Origin: Procambarus clarkii
Lineage: Eukaryota; Arthropoda; Malacostraca; Decapoda; Cambaridae
NCBI RefSeq assembly: GCF_040958095.1
Contig: NC_091199.1
Span: 32,055,041-32,119,040, forward strand
Reading direction: 5' to 3'
Length of the DNA stretch: 64,000 nucleotides
The translations under genes and the position numbers were made by a program. The notes beneath the pieces are model-generated. The model searched no databases. It saw only the letters and a program-made list of their open reading frames with translations, and had not been told where the DNA came from. This document shows, piece after piece, positions 47,301-60,300 of this stretch. Numbering within the stretch: the stretch's first letter is position 1; each line of letters opens with the position of its first letter.

Positions 47301-50147
47301 AAAATAGGCTCAGAGAGTCAGAATACGGCTCAAAAATCACGCTCAGGAGTCAAATTTCCGACGTTTCAGACATTTTGAAAACTGCAGGAAGGGGGTTTGG
47401 GCAAAATATGACCCATCGCCGTTTACAGTAATTGGCATTTTTTCGGTATGAAACGTAGTAATTTGAAACTGAAAATAGGTGCAGAGAGTCAGAATTCGGC
47501 TCAAAAATCATGCTCAGGAGTCAAATTTCCGACATTTCAGACATTATGAAAACTGCAGGGGGGTTTGGGCAAAATATGACCCATCGCCGTTTACAGTAAT
47601 TGGCATATTTTCGGTATGAAACGTCGTAATTTGAAACTGAAAATAGGCGCAGAGAGTCAGAATTCGGGTCAAAAATCACCCTCAGGAGTCAAATTTCCGA
47701 CATTTCAGACATTTTGAAAACTGCAGGAGGGTTTGGGCAAAATATGACCCATCGCCGTTTTCAGTAATTGGCATATTTTCGGTATGAAACGTCGTAATTT
47801 GAAACTGAAAATAGGTGCAGAGAGTCAGAATTCGGATAAAAAATCACGCTCAGGAGTCAAATTACCGACATTTCAGACATTTTGAAAACTGCAGGGGGGT
47901 TTGGGCAAAATATGACCCATCGCTGTTTACAGTAATTGGCATATTTTCGGTATGAAACGTCGTAATTTGAAACTGAAAATAGGCGCAGAGAGTCAGAATA
48001 CGGCTCAAAAATCACGCTCAGGAGTCAAATTTCCGACATTTCAGACATTTTGAAAACTGCAGGGGGGTTTGGGCAAAATATGACCCATCGCCGTTTACAG
48101 TAATTGGTATATTTTCAGTATGAAACGTCGTAATTTGAAACTGAAAATAGGCGCAGAGAGTCAGGATTCGGCTCAAAAATCACGCTCAGGAGTCAAATTT
48201 CCGACATTTCGGACATTTTGAAAACTGCAGGGGTGGGGGGGGCGGGGTTGGGCAAAATATGACCCATCGCCGTTTACAGTAATATGCATATTTTTGGTAT
48301 GAAACGTCGTAATTTGAAACTGAAAATAGGCGCAGAGAGTCAGAATACGGCTCCAAAATCATGCTCACGAGTCAAATTTCCGAAATTTCAGACATTTTGA
48401 AAACTAAAGGGGGGGGGGTTGGGCAAAATATGACCCATTGCCGTTTTCAGTAATTGGCATATTTTCGGTATGAAACGTCGTAATTTGAAACTGAAAATAG
48501 GTGCAGAGAGTCAGAATACGGCTGAAAAATCACGCTCAGGAGTCAAATTTCCGACATTTCAGACATTTTGAAAACTGCAGGGGGGTTTGGGCAAAATATG
48601 ACCCATCGCCGTTTTCAGTAACTGGCATATTTTCGGTATGAAACGTCGTAATTTGAAACTGAAAATAGGCTCAGAGTGTCAGAATAAGGCTCAAAAATCA
48701 CGCTCAGGAGTCAAATTTCCGACGTTTCAGACATTTTGAAAACTGCAGGGGGGTTTGGGCAAAATATGACCCATCGCCGTTTTCAGTAATTGGCATATTT
48801 TCGGTATGAAAGGTCGTAATTTGAAACTGAAAATAGGTGAAGAGAGTCTGAATTCGGCTCAAAAATCACGCTCAGAAGTCAAATTTCCGACATTTCAGAC
48901 ATTTTGAAAACTGCAGGGGGGTTTGGGCAAAATATGACCCATCGCAGTTTTCAGTAATTGGCATATTTTCGGTATAAAAAGTCGTAATTTGAAACTGAAA
49001 ATAGGTGCAGAGAGTCCGAATTCGGATAAAAAATCACACTCAGGAGTCAAATTTCCGACATTTCAGACATTTTGAAAACTGCAGGGGGGTTTGGGCAAAA
49101 TATGACCCATCGCCGTTTTCAGTAATTGGCATATTTTCGGTATGAAACGTCGTAATTTGAAACTGAAAATAGGTGCAGAGAGTCAGAATTCGGCTCAAAA
49201 ATCACGCTCAGGAGTCAAATTTCCGACATTTCAGACATTTTGAAAACTGCAGGGGCGTTAGGGCAAAATATGACCCATCGCCGTTAACAGTAATTGGCCT
49301 ATTTTCGGTATGAAACGTCGTAATTTGAAACTAAAAAGAGGCGCCGAGAGTCAGAATTCGGCTCAAAAATCATGCTCAGGAGTCAAATTTCCGACATTTC
49401 AGACATTTTGAAAACTGCAGGGGGGTTTGGGCAAAATATGACCCATCGCTGTTTTCAGTAATTGGCATATTTTCGGTATAAAAAGTCGTAATTTGAAACT
49501 GAAAATAGGTGCAGAGAGTCAGAATTCGGCTCAAAACTCATGCTCAGGAGTCAAATTTCCGACATTTCAGACATTTTAAAAACTGCAGGGGGGTTTGGGC
49601 AAAATATGACCCATCGCAGTTTTCAGTAATTGGCATATTTTCGGTATAAAAAGTCGTAATTTGAAACTGAAAAAAAGGTGCAGAGAGTCAGAATTCGGAT
49701 AAAAAAACACGCTCAGGAGTCAAATTTCCGACATTTCAGACATTTTGAAAACTGCAGGGGGGTTTGGGCAAAATATGAGCCATCGCCGTTTTCAGTAATT
49801 GGCATATTTTAGGTATGAAACGTCGTAATTTGAAACTGAAAATAGGTGCATAGTGTCAGAATTCGGCTCAAAAATCATGCTCAGGAGTCAAATTTCCGAC
49901 ATTTCAGACATTTTAAAAACTGCAGGGGGGTTTGGGGAAAATATGACCCATCGCCGTTTTCAGTAATTGGCATATTTTCGGTATGAAACGTCGTAATTTG
50001 AAACTGAAAATAGGTGCAGAGAGTCAGAATTCGGCTCAAAAATCATGCTCAGGAGTCAAATTTCCGACATTTCAGACGTTTTGAAAACTGCAGGGGGGTT
50101 TGGGCAAAATATGACCCATCGCCGTTTTCAGTAATTGGCATTTTTCA
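44392..50147. repeat. Satellite A: 168-bp monomer tandem array (about 34 copies)
   Basis: The start of ggcatattttcggtatgaaa recurs at 44564, 44732, 44900 and 45068, exactly 168 bp apart. Conserved parts include aaacgtcgtaatttgaaact and gtcaaatttccgacatttc. Length varies mainly in the G-run after actgcag. Open frames here are not genes. Confidence 0.98.
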
Positions 50148-53100
50148 TTAATTGGTCGATTTTTGCCGCTAGCGGCCAAAAACCGCGCGATTTTCGCTGC
50201 TAGCGACCAAAAACCGCGCGATTTTTGCCACTAGTGGCCAAAAATCTGGCGATTTTTGCTGCTAGCGGCGAAAATCACCCGATTTTTTCCCTCCAGCGGC
50301 GAAATTCGCCATATTTTTACCCGCTAGCGGCCAAAAATCGCACGGTTTTTGGTCGCTAGCAGCGAAAATCGCGCGGTTTTTGGCCGCTAGCGGCAAAAAT
50401 CGACCGACTTTCGCCGCTAGCGTCGAAAATAGGGGCTATTTTCGCCGTTAGCGCCCAAAAACGAGCGATTTTCGCCGTTAGTGGGCAAAAATCGCGCGAT
50501 TTTCGCAGCTAGTGGCCAAAAAAGGGGCTATTTTCGCCGCTAGCGGCCAAAAAACGTGCGAATTTCGGCGCTACTGGCCAAAAATCGCGCGATTTTTGCC
50601 GGTAGCGGGCAAAAATCGGGCGAATTTCGCCGCTGGAGGGAAAAAATCGGGCGATTTTCGCCGCTAGCGGCCAAAATCGCTCGATTTTTGGCCGCTAGAT
50701 GCGAAAATCGCGCTGTTTCTGGCCGCTAGCGGCGAAAATCGCTAGATTTTTGGCCGCTTGCGGCGAAATTCGCACGATTTTTGGCCGCTAGTGGCAAAAA
50801 TCGAGCAATTTTTGGCCTTTACCTGCGAAAATCGCGCGATTTATGGCAGCCAGCTGCGAAAATCGCGCGATTTTTGGCCGCTAGCGGCGAAAATAGCCCC
50901 TTATTTGGCCGATAGCGGCCAAAAATCGTACGATTTTCGCATCTGGCGGGCAAAAATCACATGGTTTTTGGCCGCTAGCGGCGAAAATCGCGCTGTTTTC
51001 ACCGCGAGCGGCCAAAAATCGTGCGAATTTCGCTGCTAGCGGCCAAAAATCGCGTGATTTTCGCGGCTAGTGGCCAAAAACCATGCGATTTTCGCAGCTG
51101 GCGGGCAAAAATCGCGCGATTTTCGCCGCTATTGGCCAAAAACCGCGCGATTTTCGCCGCTAGCGGCCAAAAACCGTGCAATTTTCGCCACTAGCGGCCA
51201 AAAATCGCGCGATTTTCGCCGCTATCGGCCAAAAACCGCGTGATTTTCAAAGGTAGCCTCCAAAAATCGGGCGATTTTTGCCGCTAACGGCCGAAAACCG
51301 CGCTATTTTCGACGCTAGCGGCCAGAAACCATGCGATTTTTGCAGCTGGCGGGCAAATATCGCGCGAATTTCGCCGCTACCTACCAAAAATCGACCGATT
51401 TTCGCAGCTAGCGGCCAAAAAAGGGTCTATTTTCGCCGCTAGCGGCCAAAAATGGGGCAATTTTCGCCGCTAGCGGCCAAAAATGGGGCAATTTTCGCCG
51501 CTAGCGGCTAAAAATCGTGCAAATTTTGCCGCTAGCGGCCAAAAATCGTGCGAATTTCGCCACTAGCGGCCAAAAATCGCGCGATTTTCGCCGCTAGCGG
51601 CCAGAAACTATTCGATTTTTGCAGCTTTCGGGCAAAAATAGCGCGATTTTCGCCGCTACCGGCCAAAAACCGCGCGATTTTCGCCGCTAGCGGCCAAAAA
51701 CCATGTGATTTTCGCAGCTGGCGGGCAAAAATCGCGATTTTCACCGCTACCAGCCAAAAATAGCGCGATTTTCGCCGCTAGCGGCCAAAAACCGTGCGAT
51801 TTTCGCCGCTAGCGGCCAAAAATCGGGCGATTTTTGCCGCTAACGGCCGAAAACAGCGCTATTTTCGACGCTAGCGGCCAGAAACCATGCGATTTTTGCA
51901 GCTGGCGGGCAAAAATCCTGCGAATTTCGCCGCTACCTGCCAAAAACCGCGCGGATTTCGCCGCTAGCGGCCAAAAACCATAAGATTTTCGCAGCTAGCG
52001 GGCAAAAATCGCGTGATTTTCGCCGTTACCGGCCATAAACCGCGTGATTTTTGCCGCTAGCGGCCAAAAACCGTGCGATTTTCACAGCTGGCGGGCAAAA
52101 ATCGCGTGATTTTCGCCGCTACCGGCCAAAAACCGCGTGATTTTCGCAGCTAGCGGCCAAAAACCGTGCGATTTTCACAGCTGGCGGGCAAAAATCGCGC
52201 GATTTAAGCCGCTAGCGGCCAAAAATCGTGCAAATTTCGCCGCTAGCGGCCAAAAATCGTGCGAATTTCGCCGCTAGCGGCCAAAAAATGCGCGATTTTC
52301 GCCGCTAGCGGCCAGAAACTATGCGATTTTTGCAGCTGGCGGGCAAAAATAGCGCGATTTTCGCAGCTACCGGCCAAAAACCGCGCGATTTTCGCCGCTA
52401 GCGGCCAAAAACCGCGCGATTTTCGCCGCTAGCGGCCAAAAACCATGCGATTTTCGCAGCTGGCTGGCAAAAATTGCGATTTTCGCTGCTACCGGCCAAA
52501 AATAGCGTGATTTTCGCCGCTAGCGGCCAAAAACCGTGCGATTTTAGCCGCTAGCAGCCAAAAATCGGGCGATTTTTGCCGCTAACGGCCGATAACCGCG
52601 CTATTTTCGACGCTAGCGGCCAGAAACCATGCGATTTTTGCAGCTGGCGGGCAAAAATCGTGCGAATTTCGCCGCTACTTGCCAAAAATCGTCCGATTTT
52701 CGCCGCTAACGGCCGAAAAAGGGGTTATTTTCGCTGCTAGCGGCCAAAAATGGGGCGATTTTCGCCGGTAGCGGCCAAAAATCGTGCGAATTTCGCCGCT
52801 AGCGGTCAAAAAATGCGCGATTTTCACAGCTGGCGGCCAGAAACTATGCGATTTTTGCAGCTGGCGGGCAAAAATAGCGCGATTTTCGCCGCTACCGGCC
52901 AAAAACCGCGCGTTTTTCGCCGCTAGCGTCCAAAAACCATGCGATTTTTGCAGCTGGCAGGCAAAAATCGCGATTTTCGCCGCTACCGGCCAAAAATAGC
53001 GCGATTTTCGCCGCTAGCGGCCAAAAACCGTGCGGTTTTCGCCGCTAGCGACCAAAAATCGGGTGATTTTTGCCGCTAACGGCCAAAAACCGCGCTATTT

Positions 53101-54510
53101 TCGAAGCTAGCGGCCAGAAACCATGCGATTTTTGCAGGTGGCGGGCAAAAAATCACGCGAATTTTGCCGCTACCTGCCAAAAACCGCTCGATTTTCGCCG
53201 CTAGCGGCCAAAAACCATGCGATTTCCGCAGCTGGCGGGCAAAAATCGCGTGATTTTCGCCGCTACCGGCCAAAAACCGCATGATTTTCGCCGGTAGCGG
53301 CCAAAAACCGTGCGATTTTTACAGCTGGCGGGCAAAAATCGTGCGATTTACGCCGCTACCGGCCAAAAACCGCGCGTTTTTCGCCGCTAGCGGCCAAACA
53401 CCATGCGATTTTCGCAGCTGGCGGGCAAAAATCGCGATTTTCGCCGCTACCGGCCAAAAATAGCGCGATTTTCGTCGATAGCAGCTAAAAACTGTGAGAT
53501 TTTCGCCGCTAGCGGCCAAAAATCGTGCGACTTTGTCCGCTAGCGGCCAAAAATCGTGCGATTTTCGCCTCTAGCGGCCAGAAACTATGCGATATTTGCA
53601 GCTTGCGGGCAAAAATAGCGCGATTTTCGCCGCTAGCGGCCAAAAACCGTGCGAATTTCGCCGCTAGCGGCCAAAAATCGCGCGATTTTCGCCGCTAGCG
53701 CCCAGAAACTATGCGATTTTTACAGCTGGCGGGCAAAAATCGCGCGAATTTCGCTGCTACCTGCCAAAAACCGCGCGATTTTCGCCGCTAGCGGCCACAA
53801 GCCATGCGATTTTCGCAGCTGGCGGGCTAAAATCGCGTGATTTTCGCCGCTACCGGCCAAAAACTGGGTGATTGTCGCCGCTAGCGGCCAAAAACCGTGC
53901 GATTTTCACAGCTGGCGGGCAAAAATCGCGCGATTTAAGCCGCTACCGGCCAAAAATCTGCGATTTAAGCCGCTAGCGGCCAAAAATCGTGCAAATTTCG
54001 CCGCTAGCGGCCACAAATGGGGCGATTTTCGCCGCTAGCGGCCAAAAATCGTGCAAATTTCGCCGCTATTGGCCAAAAACCGTGCGATTTTCGCCGCTAT
54101 CGGCCAAAAATCGGCGATTTTTGCCGCTAACGGCCAAAAACCGCGCTATTTTCGACGCTAGCGGCCAGAAACCATGCGATTTTCGCAGCTGGCGGGCAAA
54201 AATCGCGCGAATTTCGCCGCTACTTGCCAAAAATCGACCGATTTTCGCCGCTAGCGGCCAGAAAAGGGGCTATTTTCGCCGCTAGCGGCCAAAAATGGGG
54301 CGATTTTCGCCGCTAGCGGCCAAAAACCGTGCGATTTTCGCAGCTAGCGGGCAAAAATCGCGCGATTTTCGCCGCTAGCAACCAAAAATCGGGCATTTTT
54401 TGCCGCTAACGGCCGAATACCGCGCTATTTTCGCCGCTAGCGGCCAAAAATCGGACGATTTTCGCCGCTAGCAGCCAAAAATCGCCCGATTTTTGACCGC
54501 TAGCGGCAAA
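50148..54510. repeat. Satellite B: about 31-bp doubly palindromic array (about 140 units)
   Basis: Units alternate two self-complementary cores, GCCGCTAGCGGC and AAATCGCGCGATTT. Unit starts at 51191 and 51222 are 31 bp apart. The flanks mark orientation (cgCCGCTAGCGGcc versus ggCCGCTAGCGGcg), and it changes along the array. Open frames on both strands follow from the symmetry. Confidence 0.97.
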
Positions 54511-54519
54511 CTAATCTGC

Positions 54520-54912
54520 AAACTACTTTACAAAGTAGCGAAAGTAGCCCAATTTTGGGCTACAATGTAGCGAATGTAGCCCAATTTTCGAGTTCAAAGT
54601 AGCCAAATTTTGGGCTACAAAGTAGCAAAAGTAGCTCAATTTTAGGCTACAAAGTAGCCCAATTTCGGGCTACAAAGTAGCGAAAGTAGCCCAATTTTGC
54701 GAAATTTTTGCGCAAATTTAGCGAAAGTAGCCCAATTTTGCGAAATTTTTGCGCAAATTTAGCGAAAGTAGCCCAATTTTGGCCTACAAAGTAGCCCAAT
54801 TTTGGGCTACAAACTAGCGAAAGTAGCCCAATTTTGGGCTACAAAGTAGCGAAGTAGCCCAATTTTGGGCTACAAAGTAGCGAAAGTAGCCCAATTTTGG
54901 GCTACAAAGTAG
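54520..54912. repeat. Satellite C: about 32-bp palindromic array
   Basis: About twelve units of aaagtagcgaaagtagccca plus attttgggctac; the core gtagcccaattttgggctac is almost a perfect palindrome. Confidence 0.95.
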
Positions 54913-54914
54913 CT

Positions 54915-55715
54915 ATATATGATTATACACTGAGGCGCTGGAAAAGGAAGCTGGCAGCTCTAGGGTCTCTTGTTGTTTCAATTAGCCTAGAACCCAGTTC
55001 CTTAAAAAAAAAACTGGTGGCACTCTTATCCCCAGTCGCCGTGTGTCTCAGAAGCAATAGGGACAAAATTTTAATGGTGATCCAGTTCTCTGTAATTACA
55101 GGACTTGGCTGATTTCCTTTGAGTGGCAGCGCCACCTGGTTGTGCAACACTGAAGTTAATGTAGGTGTTAGCCCTGGTTGTTAGGCACCTGTAGTCCCAT
55201 ACCAACTGCTTGCTATTCTTTCACTTTACTGTTCTCAGCTGTGACAAATTTCACTACATAAAAAAGGAACAAGTGAGGAAGATATACCTCTTACTCCTCC
55301 TCCTTCCTGTACAACTAACTACACACAAAACCAATCTCTTGCAGCAGGATAAAGTCAAAACACAATCAAAGCTCAAATGTAATATATATTTTGTACTTTA
55401 GTTAAGACTTATACCTAAAATATGTATGACTTTATTAAGCACTTTAAACCATTTTTCTTAAAGAAAAAAATATATATCCTAGATCCTGGCAGCAATAAAG
55501 TTGAAGTAATACATAGAGAGAGAGAGAGTGGTAATACAATTATAATTTAAACACATGTAAGCATGTGTTTAGGCTTACAGTAAAAAAAATAGTTGCAATA
55601 AGTATGTCTTGAATTGAACGTCAGTCTTAATATTTGTAGTAATGATTGAAGTAATCACAACAGTTTTCAAATTATTGGTAAAATTATTGGTTTGTACTAC
55701 AAAAGAAGTCCCTGT
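54915..55715. other. No gene recognised
   Basis: AT-rich DNA with a short GA run at 55516-55529. The minus strand of 54920-55150 resembles repeat DNA, but I cannot place it. Confidence 0.4.
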
Positions 55716-55719
55716 ACTT

Positions 55720-56208
55720 GTCCTCCAACCTGGAGGGGTACTGTACGTGCTCCTCCAGGCTGGAGGGGTACTGTACGTGCTCCTCCGGGCTGGAGGGGTA
55801 CCTGTACGTGCTCCTCCGGGCTGGAGGGGTACCTGTACGTGCTCCTCCAGGCTTTAGGAGTACCTGCACGTGCTCCTCCAGGCTGGAGGGGTACTGTACG
55901 TGCTCCTCCGGGCTGGACGGGTACCTGCACGTGCTCCTCCAGGCTGGAGGGGTACTGTACGTGCTCCTCCGGGCTGGAGGGGTACCTGTACGTGCTCCTC
56001 CAGGCTGGAGGGGTACCTGCACGTGCTCCTCCAGGCTGGAGGGGTACCTGCACGTGCTCCTCCAGGCTGGAGGGGTACCTGCACGTGCTCCTCCAGGCTG
56101 GAGGGGTACCTGCACGTGCTCCTCCAGGCTGGAGGGGTACCTGCACGTGCTCCTCCAGGCTGGAGGGGTACTGTACGTGCTCCTCCAGCCTTGAGGAGTA
56201 CCTGTACT
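55720..56208. repeat. 30/31-bp minisatellite
   Basis: About sixteen copies of gtacctgcacgtgctcctcc plus aggctggaggg. ctgtac/cctgcac variants give 30- or 31-bp units. Each unit holds cctccag...ctggagg and cacgtg, so all six frames stay open. Confidence 0.96.
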
Positions 56209-56209
56209 G

Positions 56210-57265
56210 CAACTAATAGAAACTCATTTCACCAGTGGAAATTACTAAAAGTAGGTACAGAATAATGAAATATCACTTATGATCAATCACAGCAATCATA
56301 TAGAGGAGAGGGAAGGATACAGGGAATGAAGGAGGGAGATAGAGAGGGAGCGAGGGAGGAAGGGGAAGAAAGGAGAGGTGGGGAAAAAGTAATAGAACCA
56401 GGAGGCGGATTGAAATGCCTTATCTAGCATAATAGCCTTCAATATAGCTCTATTTTCCTATAGGAAAATAAGCACTGAAGATCTTGCAGGTATAGAATGT
56501 TCATCTTTCTTCACTCACACTACTACTTTATAATATAAAATATAATGTATATATAATATACTCATACATGCTTTTTACAAAAATAGTTTAGGCGAAACTT
56601 ACAATTTCTCAAAGTTACGAAAGCTTTCTCGGTAAAACTGTCTCATTTCACCAAATTTGGCTGGCGAGGATTTGATGAAAACGAGCACTTGCCTTCCCAT
56701 ATGCGGGGATCTGACTGCTGAAAGCTCTCAATGTTTTCAAACTAATGGTACAACAGCTGGGTGTATTAAAATGGAAGTCAGGCAACTGCTTAACACCGGG
56801 ACGCAGTTTTGGGCAGCTTGGAGCACAAGACCGCAACTTTTCAATATATTTCTTCAACTTCTCTACATTTTGACAGTATTCGTTATGAGGGAGTTTCTAT
56901 GCGATGCCGCTTGATACACTCTTAAATTATGGGTTTTTGAGGTGATGATAATATACGTAATTGAGAGAGAGAGAGAGAGAGAGAAGGAGAGAGAGCGCAC
57001 TGAGACTAGCAGAGGTTGAGTAGATCTATATCGCCAGTATAGTTAAAAAACACATTTAAATGCTCATCGAGCCGGCGTATGTGTAGGATCATCTGGTGAT
57101 CTTCTTCATCTGGTGTTCGAGAGGAGAATCCATGAATTGGAGCCGATTTGGTTGATCAGAAAGTTCGGCATTAAGCTTGACGTTTAACAGCGATTGGCTG
57201 ACAGGTTTACGGGCTGACGGATGATTGACGTCTGATGTCTGGAGTGTCAATCATTCCATTGGTCT
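56210..57265. other. 3' flank of the cysteine-module gene, no other gene recognised
   Basis: GA-rich stretches at 56300-56390 and 56963-56995. 56600-56900 has an 85-codon open frame without recognisable content. No clear AATAAA on the minus strand close to the gene's stop was noticed. Confidence 0.4.
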
Positions 57266-57267
57266 GG

Positions 57268-57305
57268 CTAGTAGTTCACAGGGTTCTTCTCGAAGTAGAA
57301 GGGAT
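57268..57305 (-). CDS. Cysteine-module gene, exon 6: PFYFEK C-terminus and stop
   Basis: Acceptor tttgacag; a split Asn then PFYFEKNPVNY and TAG at 57270-57268. PFYFE mirrors PFSFE at the start of exon 3. Confidence 0.7.
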
Positions 57306-60300
57306 CTGTCAAACAAGAACGCAAGTTGAACACATTTTAATACTAAAAAATATTCCCGTTATAATCGCCAATTTATAACTTATCACCATCCGTTCTCCTG
57401 GCCAAATGTTCACTCACTATGAAGCCGCTTCATAGAGGAACAATCATTAAATTAGTATAGAACCGAACAAACACCTTTTAGGTCTTTCAACACTGAAAAA
57501 TCCTAAGAGATTCAACGATTAAAACTCGGGGTCATCATTTGCAATACTTAACCAACAAATACTAATACAATTAAACATTAAATTCTAAATTAATGGCCAA
57601 GTATAAGAGAGAAAAGTTGAGATGTTGTTCAACTACTGTAACCTTGACCCCCATCCCCCCACAAGCACTGACCTACCACTTTAACAAGACCAACACCTCC
57701 TCGTCCCTATAATCCACGAGCACAGACTCCTGGAATCCTGGAGCCGGTCGGCCGAGCGGACAGCACGCTGGACTTGTGATCCTGTGGTCCTGGGTTCGAT
57801 CCCAGGCGCCGGCGAGAAACAATGGTCAGAGTTTCTTTCACCCTATGCCCCTGTTACCTAGCAGTAAAATAGGTACCTGGGTGTTAGTCAGCTGTCACGG
57901 GCTGCTTCCTGGGGTTGGAGGCCTGGTCGAGGACCGGGCCGCGGGGACACTAAAAAAAGCCCCGAAATCATCTCAAGATAACCTATCTCAAGACTGCAGC
58001 AAGGCCTGCCCCGTCCTGCCCTCTACAAGGGGGGTCGACTTACTGTTGCTGTGAGGGAGGTTGGCGTAGGCGCAGCACTGGCTGTACACGTCGCAGCAGC
58101 GCCTCTGCTTGTCAGCTCCCAGCAGACTACAGTACTTGGCCTTGCAGTGCATCGCGTCCACCTTCCTGATGCTGTCGGTAGAGACGAGAAATGAGGTCAT
58201 GTTAAGCGAGTCTACGTGAGGTGATTAAGTGACGTGAGGGGGAGGTGGGGTGATATGTTGATGTGATGCGATATGTTGTGAGGTGATGTTAGAATATGTA
58301 ATCTGTTTGGCAGCCGGATGCTGTATTTGGAAACTTTCCTTATCAAGACTACTCATATCCCAGTCGATAGAGCTACAGCCTCACGCACGTGGGGTCCACG
58401 TTCGAGACCCGCACAACCCAGGTGAAAGCCCCCTACAGGAGGTTAAAACCCCCCCACAGGAGATTTAAACCCCCCCACAGGAGGTTAAAACCCCCCCACA
58501 GGAGATTTAAACCCCCCACAGGAGGTTAAAACCCCCCCACAGGAGGTTAAAACCCCCCCACAGGAAGTTAAAACCCCCCCACAGGAGGTCAAAACCCCCC
58601 CCACAGGAGGTCAAAACCCCCCACAGGAGGTTAAAACCCCCCACAGGAGGTTAAAACCCCCCACAGGAGGTTAAAACCCCCCACAGGAGGTTAAAACCCC
58701 CCACAGGAGGTTAAAACCCCCCACAGGAGGTTAAAGCCCCCTACAAGAGTTTCAAGACCCCCACAGGAGGTTAAAAAAAAAAAACCCACGAGGTTAAAGC
58801 CCCCTACAGGAGTTTCAAGACCCCCACAGGAGGTTAAAGATCCCTACAGGAGGTTAAAGCCCCCTACAGGAGTTTCAAGACCCCCACAGGAGGTTAACCC
58901 CCCCCCACAGGAGGTTAAAGCCCCCTACAGGAGGTTAAAGCCCCCCACAGGAGGTCAAAACCCCCCCACAGGAGGTCAAAACCCCCCCCCACAGGAGGTC
59001 AAAACCCCCCCACAGGAGGTCAAAACCCCCCCACAGGAGGTCAAAACCCCCCACAGGAGGTCAAAACCCCCCCCACAGGAGGTTAAAACCCCCCCACAGG
59101 AGGTCAAAACCCCCCCACAGGAGGTCAAAACCCTCCACAGGAGGTTAAAACCCCCCACAGGAGGTCAAACCCCCCCCCACAGGAGGTCAAAAACCCCCCC
59201 ACAGGAGGTCAAAACCCCCCCACAGGAGGTCAAAACCCCCCACAGGAGGTCAAAACCCCCCACAGGAGGTCAAAACCCCCCCCACAGGAGGTCAAAACCC
59301 CCCCACAGGAGGTTAAAACCCCCCACAGGAGGTCAAACCCCCCCCCCCCCCCCACAGGAGGTCAAAACCCCCCACAGGAGGTCAAAACCCCCCACAGGAG
59401 GTCAAAACCCCCCACAGGAGGTTAAAGCTCCCTACAGGAGGCACAACAGACGATGACCTCTCACGCACACGTCATTGTAGGTCCTCGGAGGTTGTTTAGA
59501 AGCGCCGGACGGTGGTCGAGGCTTGACCAGTGAGTAGCTAATGGGCGGCGGGCGCCTGGCTTGGGGCCTGGCTTGGGGCCTGGCTGTGGGCCTGGCTGTG
59601 GGCCTGGCTTGGGGCCTGGCTGTGGGCCTGGCTTGGGGCCTGGCTTGGGGCCTGGCTTGGGGCCTGGCTTGGGGCCTGGCTTGGGGCCTTGGGAGAGCTC
59701 CGGGTTGGGGCTGGTCCGCCTGAATGCGTGATGTCGAGGCTTCCTGGAGCGGCAAAGACCTGGAGGCCAGAAATGAAAGTTAGAATTAACGAACTTGGGT
59801 TGGATATATATACATGCGCCCACAGCAGACACTCCTCCCTCCCCCCTCCCCCCCTTCCCCTGTAGGTGTCTGCTGGGACACCAGAGTTAAGCAGATACAG
59901 GTAAACTCTCACCTTATTCCCAAGTGAACTTTATGATATACTGATCTAAATCAAAATATGGGATCAGTTAGTCTACAGGCGCACATGAGAATATTTTCTC
60001 CAACAACGAAATCTTGTTAACAAGAACGTGGTAACTGTTAATGAGACACCTTGATGGGGGATTTCTTGCTACTGCTGAAGGCTTTTGTGACGCCTCTGGA
60101 GGTTTTATCGGCACTAAGAACAGCTCTTGAGTATTTGACAGTGGTTCCTCGAAGGAGAACGGACCTGAAGATTAAAGAACAAAAATTATATTATAAATGT
60201 TAAAGGCATTATTTATATATTTTAAATAACTTAACCAAAGATAATAATAAATCATAATGTTTTCTATTTGCGACTGTTCTCTGACTTACCTGCTTTTTAA

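Noticed and set aside
44392-54510. Many open frames of 60-100 codons on both strands, such as repeated FWPLAAKIARFLA-like peptides
   Set aside because: They follow the satellite periods and symmetry, occur in several frames and on both strands, and lack splice or start context.
55684-56265. Overlapping 130-175-codon frames on both strands
   Set aside because: All six frames are open because of the 30/31-bp minisatellite.
57740-57815. Functional tRNA gene
   Set aside because: Followed by the full SINE body and tail; it is the head of a retroposon.
58425-59445. CRISPR-like array of regularly repeated 21-bp units
   Set aside because: No unique spacers, eukaryotic context, and simple head-to-tail units with C-run slippage.
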